A stretch of 64,000 nt of DNA from Centroberyx gerrardi. Taxonomy: Eukaryota; Chordata; Actinopteri; Beryciformes; Berycidae. How positions within the stretch are numbered: position 1 is the stretch's first letter; each line of letters starts with the position of its first letter. Location of the stretch: contig NC_135998.1 in NCBI RefSeq assembly GCF_048128805.1, forward strand, positions 22,156,063 to 22,220,062, given 5' to 3'. The notes beneath the pieces are model-generated. The model was not told where the DNA came from. It searched no databases and saw nothing but the letters and a program-made list of their open reading frames with translations. Below are positions 1 through 14,961 of this stretch, piece after piece. The position numbers and the translations under genes are program-made.

Positions 1-217
1 GTATAGTCCTGTGACATTATCACCCCTTCTAACTTGCTTAAATGACCAACCTGCAGAATTCAAAACAAGTAGAAAAAAAGACTAAATGTGCTGCGCTTTC
101 TGTTCTCTTTCACTACTTCAACAGCATCTGAGGAGACTGAGATGGGCGCATCAGCGGCCCAGTCCACACACATGCAGGGCTGGGTCATCATCACTATGAT
201 GGATTTGAAACTTGTGT

Positions 218-227
<10 letters not shown>

Positions 228-309
<82 letters not shown>

Positions 310-312
310 TTT
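228..312. repeat. (CT)n microsatellite
   Basis: A nearly pure CT dinucleotide run of about 75 bases followed by a broken CT tail. It produces long Ser-Leu or Arg-Glu open frames on both strands that are not genes. A short CA run follows at about 568-586. Confidence 0.98.
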
Positions 313-770
313 TCTCAGAGGTGTTGTGCAGTCAGTCACGCTGGACAGGTACCTTTTCTTCCCATTTCTGGCAGGCTTCAGAGATCCGTCATCCAAGAAA
401 TTAACGGGACCGGTCCAATTTCCTGTCTCGTCCCCTTTGAGTCGGCTAAACTGTTGCGCACTAGTAAGAAAATGAGTCAGTTTATTTGGGATTTATTGTC
501 CTTATTGTGCAAACGTCAAACACGTACAACCAAACCCATTCATCCACTCACAAAACTCACGTGTGCGCACACACACACACACATACACATATACATCAAG
601 GGGGATCAGCTTTTGGCTCAAGAAAAACAGTCAAAGTATGACACCAAACATGGTTAGAATGACTTTTAGGTAATGACACCATGGTTAGAATGGTTATTTA
701 TGTTCTGCTGGGCTGTTGCCACTGTTCCGAGTCTGACAGACACATTAACACTCTGCAGTATGGGCCCAGT

Positions 771-860
771 GGCGGCGCGTGGGCGGGGCAGACAGGGCAA
801 CTGCCCAGGGCGCCACGCCACTAGGGGCGCCAAATTTGTCCACACTTGACTTAATTTGAT
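771..860. repeat. Mobile-element-like GC-rich segment
   Basis: The segment contains GTGGCGGCGCGTGGG and, 40 bases on, GGCGCCACGCCACTA, an imperfect inverted repeat. The GGCAACTGCCCAGGGCGCCA stretch resembles sequence I recall from dispersed fish DNA elements. I cannot set its ends or family from this copy alone. Confidence 0.3.
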
Positions 861-1334
861 TGTAACTGGGGTGACACTGGGTGACACAGCATAAATACAT
901 TTATCGCGATCTACAAAGAAAGAAAAAACAGAAATGAACCTACTATGCTTTAGGAACATTGTACTCCTTGTTTTACTGAGACTGAGTTACAGCAACAGGT
1001 TGAGTTCTACTCCCGGTCTATCTCCCGACCTGCTCCCGACGAGTAGCTTTGAGTAGCTTTAAGTCTCTGTCAGTAAAGTAATAATAAATATTACACTACG
1101 TGAGTTGATTTAAGTGACGTGAGACACAACTGGGGAGGATTTACTAAATTGTTTTGAATGTAGCGTAATGTACTAACCAATCAAGGGCGATGTGTGTGTG
1201 CGTCAGGTAGGCCTACGTTGTGCTTCGGGTGAAGGTAAGATGCCTTTGCAGTTTATTTTCATGACTTTTTGTTGGGCTGTGCTTTTTACATATTTACTGT
1301 GTTGTTTTTCTTGGTTGGAGGTTGCGTATTTAGC

Positions 1335-1465
1335 AATTGGCAATGTGTGATGATGGTTAACGGGACATGCACATTGCGCATTTGGCATTGCGTAATGGTG
1401 AGAGGGACACATAGTTTTTGCCATTTGGCATTGCGTAATGGTGACAGCATATGGCAATTTGGCAA
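1335..1465. repeat. Short tandem repeat, about 43-bp unit, three copies
   Basis: The core TTTGGCATTGCGTAATGGTGA occurs twice in near-identical form with a spacing of about 57 bases, and a more diverged copy (TTAGCAATTGGCAATGTGTGATGATGG) lies upstream. The open frames across this block follow from the repeat and do not look like genes. Confidence 0.6.
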
Positions 1466-1580
1466 CAAAATACATGTCAGGAATGAAGTAAAGTGCAAAA
1501 TTTCATAGTAGATTATCTTATTTTTCTAGTTTGATGCTATGGGTCATTGTCAACAATCATATATTTATATAAATTGTATA

Positions 1581-1598
1581 CCCCCCCCCCCCCCCCCC
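1581..1598. repeat. Poly-C tract
   Basis: Eighteen consecutive C on the plus strand, immediately followed by a small GGCATGCTTGCCGGCA palindromic patch. A shorter C tract lies at about 3777-3788. Confidence 0.95.
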
Positions 1599-4134
1599 GG
1601 CATGCTTGCCGGCACTGTATGGGCCTGCAGGAATGTCAGAATTATAATGCACTATGTTAAAATCACAAAAGGGGGACAATAATCGGTGCCAATGTTTAAA
1701 TTTACTGTGAATGTCAAATTACTTCTAAGTGATGTCTACACATTTGGTAGGTGTGGATAATACCATAAAAACTGTTGATTTAGAACATGTTTCATCCAAA
1801 TATTTGTGTTAGTAAATAAGATTAAAGGAGGTTAAATGCAGTTGGAGATCAAAGTGAATTTATCAAAAGAGGCCATCTGGTGCAGGTGGCTCATAGTCCT
1901 CAAAACGAGAGGAGGCCATTAAATGCCTTCTGCATAATATACCAGCCAACTCCGCGGAGATGTGGTGGGGAACACGTGCGTTCTGAGCATGTGCACAATA
2001 ACATATAAATAAGCCCTGCTTTGGGTGGATCTCCTCAAGTGAGATGAAGGGCCGAACTAAGGTTAAACTGCCAATATCAGGGTCTCATACTATTTAATCC
2101 TGAATTTAGTCCTGAATTTGAATTTAGAGTCGTTAGATCATAATTTGTGGAAACACTATTCACGTTCCATTGATGGACATCTAATTGGTTTGGCACTCTG
2201 AACCACACAAATGGTGTGCATACTTAATGTTTTAGAGACAGTGGCGTATAGCTCACCGTTCAGAGGTGCTGAGCAGACTCCAACTCCTTTTCTATTTGAA
2301 TTAAATAATAGTAATAACAGCTTTCCTAATATCTGTATTTGTGTATTATGTGTGGAGTCAAGGCTGAGTTTGATCATGAGCGTTAACATGTAGCAACACC
2401 TTCACTCAAAATGTGTAAATACAGCATAAGCGTTATTATTGACATTTTATGCAAATATCCCTGTGTGAGTCATTTCCACATGAGTGCACTGTGGGTGTGC
2501 TAAATGCAGCAGAGAGGCGCTGCTGGAGAGATTGTACCTTTCTAAGCACATTATGTGATAGAGCCCACATCTCTAAGGGACGGATGTCAGTACTGATCTG
2601 CAGGCCCATTTGGCTTCTCTGAGAGCCACTTCAGCATCTCAATAACACTCTGCCCCTGGCCACGCTGCAGAGCAGAATGGACTAAAGTCAGACACGGACT
2701 TCAGGCCTTTGGATCAGGACATGTGCCGAGAACAGGACAGCTGTCTGTTATATAAAATGTAAAGCTAACTAAAGCTGCATGTTTACGTCACTGATATCAT
2801 TAACTGCTTGTAACGCTGATCCTAAAACACTATGCATACTGAGGCTTGATTTCTATCTGAAATGTAATGGGTTGATCAGTGAGTCCAGTCCTCTAAAGTT
2901 TGCAAATTATCTCTACCACACAGAAGTCACACACTACTGATATTTTCCTATATTTTGGCCATCAAAGAACCTCTGTTTCATCTCTGGAGAGTTGATTGAT
3001 ACACCAATAAGGGTGTGATTAGCTCGGACTCAAAGATTAATGCAATGTCTTGAAACCCAATGTTTGGAGCCCATTCATCGCTCAGTTGTGGCCATAATTC
3101 AAACCATGATCTACCCATTAGATCAGACAAACAACAAGCACAAAGCTGCTCTGCAGTACGTAATGTTCTCTAATGCTGCCCTGGAGCAACATTAATTCAA
3201 CTATAGAGAACATCATGGACGTTTCCAATTGGATTCTGCTATCAGGGCTTTGAGGGTAGAACAGATATTGACTGAGATGTCCATTAATGTCCCGGGGTAA
3301 TTATCGCAACCAGTAAGGGTTCCTTAAGTGCTTATCCAAAGAGAAAATTCAACCAAACATTGTGGCCAAGCACATTATTTCTAAAGACTGATTTAACCAA
3401 GTTCCTCATATCTCGACCTTGTTTACTCTAGATTAACAGATCTGCAGGGAATCATTCATATACAGTATATGGTATAAGTTCTTTGACTCATAAATTATTG
3501 ACGATGGGCTCTATGTACCTTTGAAAGTCAACATGTTTATGTACAATCTGTCATCAGTATGATTTACATTATTTAACCAGATTGTAAAAAAAAAAACCTG
3601 ATAAAAGCACAGACAGCTACACAGAATTGGGGAGGTACAACCCACATAGATAAGACATCAAGAAGGGCTCATTTCTTCATCAAAGTCACATGCACATCCG
3701 GCCCACGGTTTCCCAAATTCCAAATCCATTAATTTTGGATGATTTAGTTCAGCCTATGTCTGCTGGGTTTCTCGTCCCCCCCCCCCCCAGGAGCCCTCGT
3801 TGCCACTTGTGCCAGCGGAGGGTATTTTTAGAAATCACCCTTTTCATGTCAAGTGGAGTTGAAGGAAGTTAATGTGCCTCCATCTACAAAAGTGGGTCAC
3901 TCGCTGTGTATTATTTAATAAGCTCCCCGCCATTTTACAGCCCTATAATCTCCGCTGCCTACATCTTTACCCTGAAGGATCACTGTTACCGTTGGACGCA
4001 TGTGACGCTAAACACCCCGTGGAAATTCAGGACCACATTAAATCAAACACAACAATGCTCATGACATTGTTCGACTGTAATGTGCATGTGGGCCTACATG
4101 TCAAACTGTCCTGTGCATCCTCATCCATCTAGAG

Positions 4135-4445
4135 CAGTGGTTCTCAACGTGGGGCCCGGGGACCACCAGGGGTCCTTGAGAGGGTTCCAGGGGGTCCCCA
4201 GCAAATTGATGAATTGTTAAACTTCACCATTATTTCATTTACAAGAAGTTAACACAATTGGACAATGTAGAAGAATGACCGTTTTGATCATAGTTTCACT
4301 GTTATCGCTCTACCTACAATACAGATAGTGATGGAATTCTGGATAAAATCACATCTGACAATAAAAATATTCGTAGATTTGGGTCCAAGATACAAAATTT
4401 CATCTAAATTGGGGTCGTTGATATGAAAAAGGCTGAGAATCACTG
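4135..4445. mobile_element. hAT-type miniature element with perfect 8-bp target duplication
   Basis: The element starts CAGTGGTTCTCAAC and ends GAGAATCACTG, which are imperfect terminal inverted repeats. The direct repeat ATCTAGAG flanks it exactly at 4127-4134 and 4446-4453. An 8-bp duplication plus CAG...CTG termini is diagnostic of the hAT superfamily. At 311 bp with no transposase frame it is non-autonomous. A diverged relative sits in rpl37 intron 3 (about 14312-14640). The intact duplication suggests a fairly recent insertion. Confidence 0.85.
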
Positions 4446-4845
4446 ATCTAGAGGAGGGAAAGTCGACCTCCGCTGTCGTCTTGGAAACACTGAACACACA
4501 AATCACCCAGGGCAAATCGAGTTCATGTAAGATTCATGAAACGTCTGAATTGTTACGCCCAACGGCCGTTCCCAAAACCCATCGTCCTGAGCACTGCTCG
4601 CCCCAAAATGTCTCCTCTACTGCCTCTCTAGCCCACTTGACTTCTGGTCATTTGCAGAGATGGTTTGGCTGTGATACCCTGAAGCGTAAGAGGATGTGAT
4701 AAATCCCCCGCCTGCATGGTCTCAGGCTGACAGTGTTTGGCAGGGGAAGAGTACGTTGGCTGGGTGTGGCTGCACCCATGGACTACGACTTCTGTTTATG
4801 CTTGGGGAGATATCATAAAGTGACATCATTTTAAAAGGCTTGGTC

Positions 4846-4990
4846 ATTCTCTCTCCCTCTCGCTCTCACACACGGACACACACACACGCACGCACACACG
4901 CACACGCACACACCGCCTTTCTCTATCACTCTTACTCTCAAGCTTTCTCATTCCTCTCTCTCTCTCGCTCCTTCTCACTCGCACTGAGGT
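4846..4990. repeat. Compound CT/CA microsatellite
   Basis: Alternating CT and CA/CGCA runs over about 145 bases. The open frames it creates (Thr-His or Glu-Arg rich) are low complexity. Confidence 0.9.
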
Positions 4991-6244
4991 GTGTGTGCAG
5001 ACAGATTGTAGCAAAATGGCTGCCGCTGAGCCCACTGGTTTCTGTTGTGTAGCTCGTTCCCCTCTCTCCTAGGTGGAGTGCTAGGAGTAAGGGCACAGGC
5101 AGAGGTGCGTCTTGGGGCTGAATTCATGCATCTCCCCAGAGAGGCCAGGATGCCATGAATGCACACAGTATATCGTTAGACCGGCCCAGCGGGGTGGCAG
5201 GGGAGGGGGAGCTGTGGGGAGCAGTTAGTTTGCAGCACATGTATGTTTGCCGTGAAGCAAAGCCATAATGCGCTATCTGTAAAAAAAAAAAAATATCTGG
5301 AGGTGGGGATCAAGTTTTCTGATTATTCCTTTTTGGAGTGAGATTTTTTTTCTTTTTTTCTTTTTAAACCACCTATAGATCAAACATCCCAGCTTCTCAG
5401 CATCTGCTCGTCTCACAATGAATTTTGTCTCAGAATGTGATAATGAAAAGGTTCGTAGGCCATTTGGTAAAAAAAAAAAAAGAGGTCTCATAAATAGGTT
5501 TAGTTGAATGCAGTAGTGTTGTACAGGGTTCAACTCAAGAGCCCTTATCAGAGAGATAAAATTGCTGATGCCTACCTAGTGTTGCAGAGGTATTACAAAA
5601 CATGGCTCTGCAGTGGCTTTGTGTGCAGCCTGGTAAAATGTTATATTTATCAGGGACCAATAAGAAATACACATCATCTTTAATATGTTGCTGATAAGAT
5701 GTTTGGTATAATCATCAGCTCTAACAGACGTCTGCTGTGTTGTGATAATCTGATACCCTTTGTAAGATGTAGGCTATGACCAGTCAAGAAGGCTGAAACG
5801 GAAAATCAAATAAAGATCTTTAAAAAGAAAGGGAAAACATTACCATACACAGCTCGAGCACTGTGTATGGCATGAATGTGATGCTTCATTTTCAGAAAAT
5901 ATCGAAAACAAATCTAATGAAAATTGTTTATATGCCACTGGGAAAAAATGGATGGTTAATTGCTATTGTTCTTTTCAGCCATTAAAGCTTGTTTTCCCCA
6001 TACAGTGCGCCCCAACCAAAAGGCTGTAAAACATCCAGACTACTCCTCCCTCATACTGAACAACTGTATTATTTACATTATTGTGATCAAATCTAAGTAG
6101 TAATCCTACTACAAAACGACTATTAGGCATGCTTTTAAAGGCTGAATATTATCCTTACAGTGTATGGCACTGTAATCTGCTATAAACAATAAGGCCTGCA
6201 CTTTGATTGTCTATTGCTGGAACACAGAATTAATCAACACTTAC

Positions 6245-6375
6245 CTCTTAATGTAGTTTTTTCCATAGAGAATCTGCTGCAATAGTGTGACGAGTCCAAA
6301 TGCGCAAATAAATATGAAACAAAGAGACCTATTGCCGAGTAAATCTTTACCCGACGTTGGGTCGGAGTATCCCAT
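6245..6375 (-). CDS. st8sia5: Alpha-2,8-sialyltransferase 8E, first coding exon (partial gene)
   Basis: ST8SIA5 is a Golgi type II membrane enzyme that adds alpha-2,8-linked sialic acid to gangliosides (products such as GD1c, GT1a, GQ1b and GT3). This exon encodes 43 full codons plus two bases: a short cytosolic tail with DLLGNRS, a hydrophobic anchor (FIFICAFGLVTLLQQ) and the start of the stem (ILYGKNYIK). It matches the mammalian ST8SIA5 amino terminus almost residue for residue, including the LLQQILYG-NYIK junction where the family exon ends. I chose the ATG at 6375 because it aligns with the family start; an in-frame ATG at 6390 would add five residues. The donor follows 6245. The catalytic sialylmotif exons are not in the window. 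Confidence 0.9.
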
Positions 6376-6803
6376 CCTTCGGCGCAGCATCCACGGGTCC
6401 CGGTAGCCCCAGGTTAGGACTCTCTCTCCGCTGCATTCAGGACCAGGACCGCAGGTTTCTTGTAACCGTTGGAGAGGACATTGTCCATCACTTCTAGGCT
6501 ATTGTACAGCTCTGTGCCCACAGCATCATTGGTCTTGGCTGAAAAGCATTGCTATTTAGCCTATCATCAATTGTGATCTCAATTGTAGTCAAGAAAGACC
6601 ATTAGGCCTATGTTCAATACTGTCTAATATAAATCGCCTACCTTCATATATTTTGCAAGCAGATGGCTTGTAAATCGTGAAATGTCCCGTAGGAAATTCT
6701 TGATCTCTATCGGAAATCCTGCGCTACTCGTCTGGACGAGGTGCAGTCGCTCGGTCGAAGGCAGGCACTGCAGATATGATCCAAATTTAAGCGCTCCATA
6801 TGT
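6376..6803 (-). other. st8sia5: Probable 5' leader exons of st8sia5, with an upstream open frame
   Basis: On the minus strand two further exon-like blocks precede the start codon. One is 6642-6803, bounded by TTCTAG and GTAGGC. The other continues the coding exon up to 6538, bounded by TTTTCAG. Joining the first block to a second possible acceptor (CCAAG, giving 6533) leaves one open frame of 96 codons that stops about 30 bases before the St8sia5 ATG. I do not recognise that product. It could be a chance frame in a spliced leader, an upstream ORF, or the end of another transcript. Confidence 0.4.
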
Positions 6804-7382
6804 CTAGAATAAAACACGAAATGTTAAATTAGTTCTAGCAAAGGCATCAATGTGAAGCGCTATAGGCTATTTTTAAATAATTGATATGAGCTATGTGCGG
6901 TAGGAGAAAAAAAATATATAGGCTATCCTTCATGCTTCATCTCAAATCTGAGCACAGTGGTGCGTGACTGAACTGCAAAAGGAGGAGGCGCCGTGGTGCT
7001 GATGATGCGCTTGTCTCAGCCTGGCAGGCAGGGGCGCGCGCCACGTTTCAGTAAAGATGCTCCACACTCAGCCAAAACCCAAGGTCACGGCGTCCTGCCC
7101 AAGGACACACCTATCTCAAGTCATGAAACACATTCATCCGTCTAAGTGTCCAGCTCTCCCCCTCCGGTTGGGGAAGGTTGTGTAAAGAGCCAGGCGCTAA
7201 ACTGGGCGAAGTGGCCTCTGGCCTTCTGTCAGATTATCTAATATTACATTTTCACTGTTGCATAATTTCTCCATTGTCAGAGTTGGCCTTGACAAAAGAA
7301 TATATTGACTTAAACCTAAAAACTAGATGTGTTTGTCTGCTGAAAACATGTTTTCATAGTGTATTGTAATAGGACAGAATGC

Positions 7383-7441
7383 AATACGATACAATACAAT
7401 AGCCTACAATACAATACAATACAACACAATACAATACAATC
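7383..7441. repeat. ACAAT pentanucleotide repeat
   Basis: About eleven imperfect copies of ACAAT/ACAAC in tandem. Smaller AAAT repeats follow at 8015-8037. Confidence 0.85.
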
Positions 7442-10400
7442 ATAATTTCATTTATGTAGACACAATTGACCTATCTCTTTCTGTGCTAGCCGGTGCTTGC
7501 CACCAAGGTTTTATTTCATGTTGAATGTAGAACTTGTTTGTTTTTTCTTTTGAGCTGAGATGTTTCAGTCCTTGCTCTTTTCTTACCCTAACAAATTCTT
7601 AATTTGTTTTTTTTCTTTATGTAGCCTAGTTTATTATATTGTATTACTTTTTTTATCATTTCACTTTTATATTTTATCACTGCAAATAAACTAAATAAAA
7701 CTAAATGTATCCACTCATAGTGTGGCACAATGGAACAACTTCCGTCTCAACAGGGCCAACCTGGAGCACAGAGTCACTCTGGCACTTCATGTCACTACGA
7801 AAGTTCAAACTCTGCCCATTGGGGTTAAGTATGCTGTGGATGTCCCAGGACCCTACATTAAGAAGGCAAATTTTGTAATGAATCATTGATTTATGCTAGC
7901 GAAATTCTTTATTCACAAAACAAAATGTGTGAGAGCCATGCTTCTGTTCTGTGTTTTATTGAACTATTGTGTAACCATTTCAGATCACTGAAATATATTA
8001 AGATGTAAAATGCAAAAATAAATAAATAAATAAATAAAATCCAGTGACTGATTCAGGAATTTGATCTTTGGAGGATCCCAAGACTGCCTTATTTGTTGAA
8101 GTTATTTTTTTATATCATGCATTGTTCTAAATGGAATAACCTGACTTTTGTGCTATGTAAAATTGTTCACAATAAAAAATAAACATTCTCCCAAATTCTG
8201 TAAAAATAGACAAACAGTGTCTGATATCACCCGAGGCGGATGACTGAACAAACAGAGGATGTAGCGCCCCCCCCTGGTGCAATCAGTGTACTTTTGTTGC
8301 AGACCTCAACATCCTGTACATCATTCCAAGTTTTGTCCAAATCGGTGCTGTCTGATGTGGAGCTACAGCTGTCCAGTTTTAATCATAACTCTGTTTTATA
8401 GAAAAATAGATGCCAAATTAGGTTCTATGGATTCATACGTTGCATCTCCTTCATTAACAGCTACAATTAATAAATCATGTCCACTGTACACTTACACACA
8501 ACAATATCAATCTGTAATCTCAAAGCAAATCGGCAAGGTGACCATTATAGCATTTACCAGTGACAGTAAACATACACTGGTTAAGCATCCGATCACATTC
8601 AAGCTACATGAATCTACAAATAACCATTAAACTGCAGCAATATATAAGAAAGGAATAGACTCATTTAAGTCACGCACAACCATAGGTGTGTATCTGAACA
8701 GAGACAGATGGGTTATATAGAGTAGGGAATCATTAGGAGTGAGCTCAGGTGAGAACGGGCAGATCCACACCATGGAAGTGGGTGGAGGATTGCTGAGTAG
8801 CATGGCTCTATTCTACAGAGCAGATACATTAAAACAGCCAAGAATGAAGAGAAGCATTTTCTGGCTCAAAGCAGCTTGGCTCAACATTACACAGCAGGGC
8901 ACATTTCTCACAGAGCACTATTACCCATGATCCTCTCTGACCGCCAGTATGTGTCTCTGCCAGCGGCTACAGATATTGGTAAGTGCCACAGCCCGTAGTG
9001 AAAGAACAATAGTGAAAAAACAATATAGAAAGAGTAGAAGAAAAAGATAAGATCAGAATCAAATACAGAATTCAGGTATTGCACTGTAAGTATTTGCACT
9101 GTCTTGAATATTGCACTGTGACTGAATGATGAATAATGCTTTGCCCACAGAGATGACTTTGACTTTATTAATTCATGCAGTGCAACAGTGCAGAATTCTA
9201 CATGAAAAACATTGAAATCGTAAATCATAAACATAAAAAGAGCACATTTGTACACATGAAACAAGACAAGTACAAAAATATATAAGATTAAAAGGAAATT
9301 AAAAGATCAGCAGAATGTATTATCTCTGTTTTATCTCTATGGCTTTGCCCACCTTCACCAACTGTGAGTAAATGTATGAACGCAAGGCCGGGTGATGCTG
9401 AAAAAGAGCGTGCATGTTCAGCATAACCCTTCCCTGGATAAATACAATTTTTAAAATGCTTGGAGGCAAGAGAAAGGGCTAACAGACCCTGAAGCAGTCG
9501 TAGGAGACGAGGTAAAAAAAAAAAAAAGCTGAAACTAAGCTTTAGACAAAAAATTAGAGCTGTTGGCAGGAGATCTACTGCTAACTCCTGTTTATGATAA
9601 TCACTCTGACACGGGCTGATCAATCAATAAAAACAGTGAAAAAGAACATTCAATCAATACAGGAGACAGATAATAAAATCAGGCACAGTCACAACACCAG
9701 ATACTGTCAAAACAAGCTCATGTGCAGTTATTATTGTTGCAAAGATCAGTGAGTCTTATTTTCCATAGTTTTTACTGCTGAGGGAATGAATGATTTTTTT
9801 TACTTTAGTGTGGCCTTGTGACTGACTGTGTATAGAGTATAATAAAAGGGTGAAAGGCAGCTTATCAGACCGTGTTACTTTTTCCACTGCTGAAGGATCC
9901 AGGTTTTCTGCTCCTTACACCAGTTTATGTGTCTTTGTGCGTTGGCCTTATGGTTTCAGAATAGCAGCCCTGCCTGCCAAGCCCAGCTTGGTGAAGCTCA
10001 TGACTGTGTCACAGAGGTAAAAATAGATAAAGCTTTGTGCACAGAGTATATCATTGGTCAAGAGTTGCTGGAGACTGCAAGGAGGTCATCAAAGCTAAAG
10101 TGAAAATATAAAAAAGGATCTTTACTGAAGACCGTCATGAGCTACACACGTTTCCCATACAGCTCTATCAGGCTCATATAAGGCACAAGAAGTCAGGTGT
10201 ATGAGTAGCAAATGTCATATCATTGCCTAATTAGCATACATAATTCAATTAACTAAATTACAATGACAAAATCCCACAAGTATTCAACCTCAGACAGCAA
10301 ACTGTGTACAAGATAAAAATGCATGTAGACACTACATTTGTATAATATTAGAGATTAAATAAATATCAATACATTAGACATTCCACAATGCAACAATACA

Positions 10401-10489
10401 GTAACGGGGAGGGATAGATAATTAATCTCTTACTGTTTTCCTCGTTATTGTTCTTACAGTTCTCATTACTTTTATTTGCTGTTGTTTTA

Positions 10490-10590
10490 TTGCCACTGTA
10501 TCATCTTGTTTGATTTTATGCTGGTCTGTAAAGCACTTTGTAAACCTTTTTTAGGAAAGTGCTCTATAAATAAAGTATTATTATTGTTAT
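10490..10590 (+). repeat. Retroposon 3' tail fossil
   Basis: The string TGTAAAGCACTTTGTAAACC followed by AAGTGCTCTATAAATAAAG and a TTATTATT tract is a typical 3' end of fish LINE/SINE retroposons. Only this tail is recognisable; no reverse transcriptase frame is attached. Confidence 0.55.
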
Positions 10591-11734
10591 TATCATCTAA
10601 TGGTCCCCTGAAAGTGTTCATCTTAAAGCTACTGCAGCATCATCATCAATAATGCATAACAAATATCAAAGGAAGCAGCAGCTAAGGTCCAATGTCTTCT
10701 TTCAGCCATGTGGTTCTCTGCTGTTCAGGGCAAAGATCCAGTAAGCCTCTCTTCTCTGGAGGAGTTTTTTGACCATATCGCCCCCTTTAGGACAGGGAGA
10801 GATTTTTTTTCAAGGCCCATGAATGTCAAAGTGGCTGCTGAGCCTCTGTGCTGAGCCACTGGACAAGTCAATGCATCACCTGCAGTGGAAAACTGTTTGG
10901 CGAGACTTGTCTGCGGCTGTTGTGGCCCATGTGATGCCTCTGTACTTTTATAGGTATGAGGATTTTTTATTTTTTTATGGATCTTGTGCCCTAATGATGG
11001 GGCAACTCAAAAAAATTCTGTACTTTTTCACTCAAGCTCATGTTGCTTTATTGGTCAGATGTATATAGAATAAAAATGAAAACTTTGCATTTAAACAGAA
11101 GGTTTGAGAATTTTTTTCTTCTATTTGTGAGTGAGTTGTGCTTGCACTGAACTTTAATTAAGGTTTACAAAAAATGGTTACTGAGGGGACAGAAGTGAGT
11201 ACTTGGCAAACTTTGCTACACCAATAAATGCACTACAGGACTATCCCGTGTGAACTGTATGCACATTTAGTTTCCTTTAGTTTCCTTTAGTCCAGTTTTA
11301 AGCAAAATCACAGGTTCATCCCATACCAAAAAGCAACATGTGGAAGGCGGTGTGTAGGCACAGGCTTATGTGTAGGCTGTGTATGGATCAGTTTTCCCAT
11401 ATTTAAAATAAATATTGAAAATTTGTGGATACATTTAATGTCATTAAGGGGAGAAAAGATATTACAATTAGGCTATATTCAGGTCAAAATTAACTCTAAA
11501 CTGAATATATTAAACACTTGTGTGTGTGCTGTTGAACCGAGATTCTAAATTCTTTATCTTTAAATAAGAAATATAAAAATATAAACAAGAAATCATTAAA
11601 TTCATATGCCCCCCATTCTCCTGGTTATTATATGATTTTACATTCCTAATGTCTTTATATCGATTAATAAACGTTTCCTTAAGACGGGGTCACATTTCTT
11701 TGTTACACAGGTAGTAGTACGGACGTCATTTAGT

Positions 11735-11784
11735 ACAACACAAACCCCGCTTCCGTCCTCTTTTCCCTCAGCCACCGGGCGAAA

Positions 11785-11787
<3 letters not shown>
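11735..11787 (+). promoter_or_regulatory. rpl37: rpl37 start region with 5' terminal pyrimidine tract
   Basis: The tract CTTCCGTCCTCTTTTCCCTC lies about 20 bases before the ATG. Ribosomal protein mRNAs begin with such a TOP sequence, which places them under mTOR/LARP1 translational control. The first exon is tiny: after the ATG at 11785-11787 the intron begins at once with GTAAGG, as in mammalian RPL37. The exact start site is inferred. Confidence 0.7.
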
Positions 11788-14937
<3,150 letters not shown>

Positions 14938-14955
14938 GACACACACTTTTGGTTA

Positions 14956-14961
14956 AATAAA
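14956..14961 (+). terminator. rpl37: rpl37 poly(A) signal
   Basis: AATAAA lies 18 bases after the rpl37 stop codon, giving a very short 3' UTR as is usual for ribosomal protein genes. TG/T-rich sequence follows. Confidence 0.85.

Larger units (their letters stand above)
1..6244 (-). other. st8sia5: Left part of st8sia5 intron 1, no exon seen
   Basis: The first coding exon of st8sia5 ends at 6245 with a good GT donor on the minus strand, so this stretch should be its first intron. I looked for the next expected exon (family residues YFEFYEGPFEYNS) on the minus strand and did not find it, so it probably lies beyond the left edge. The stretch holds microsatellites, a short tandem repeat, a hAT-type miniature element at 4135-4445 and otherwise AT-rich sequence with no convincing coding signal on either strand. 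Confidence 0.6.
6804..11734. other. Intergenic between st8sia5 and rpl37
   Basis: The divergent start regions of st8sia5 (minus) and rpl37 (plus) bound this stretch. A GC-rich patch with CpGs at about 6950-7170 may be the st8sia5 promoter. The rest contains an ACAAT pentanucleotide run (7385-7440), an AAAT run (8015-8037), a retroposon-like tail near 10490-10590 and AT-rich unique sequence. Several open frames of 60 to 118 codons are present, but none has splice context, codon character or a family match I trust. Confidence 0.6.

Noticed and set aside
88-657. 189-codon plus-strand frame rich in Ser and Leu, and matching Glu/Arg frames on the minus strand
   Set aside because: They are produced by the CT microsatellite; no splice context or non-repetitive domain.
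9288-9623. Minus-strand frame of 111 codons and the neighbouring frame at 8908-9264
   Set aside because: Poly-T/poly-A driven hydrophobic stretches with no family match; probably retroposon-derived or chance.
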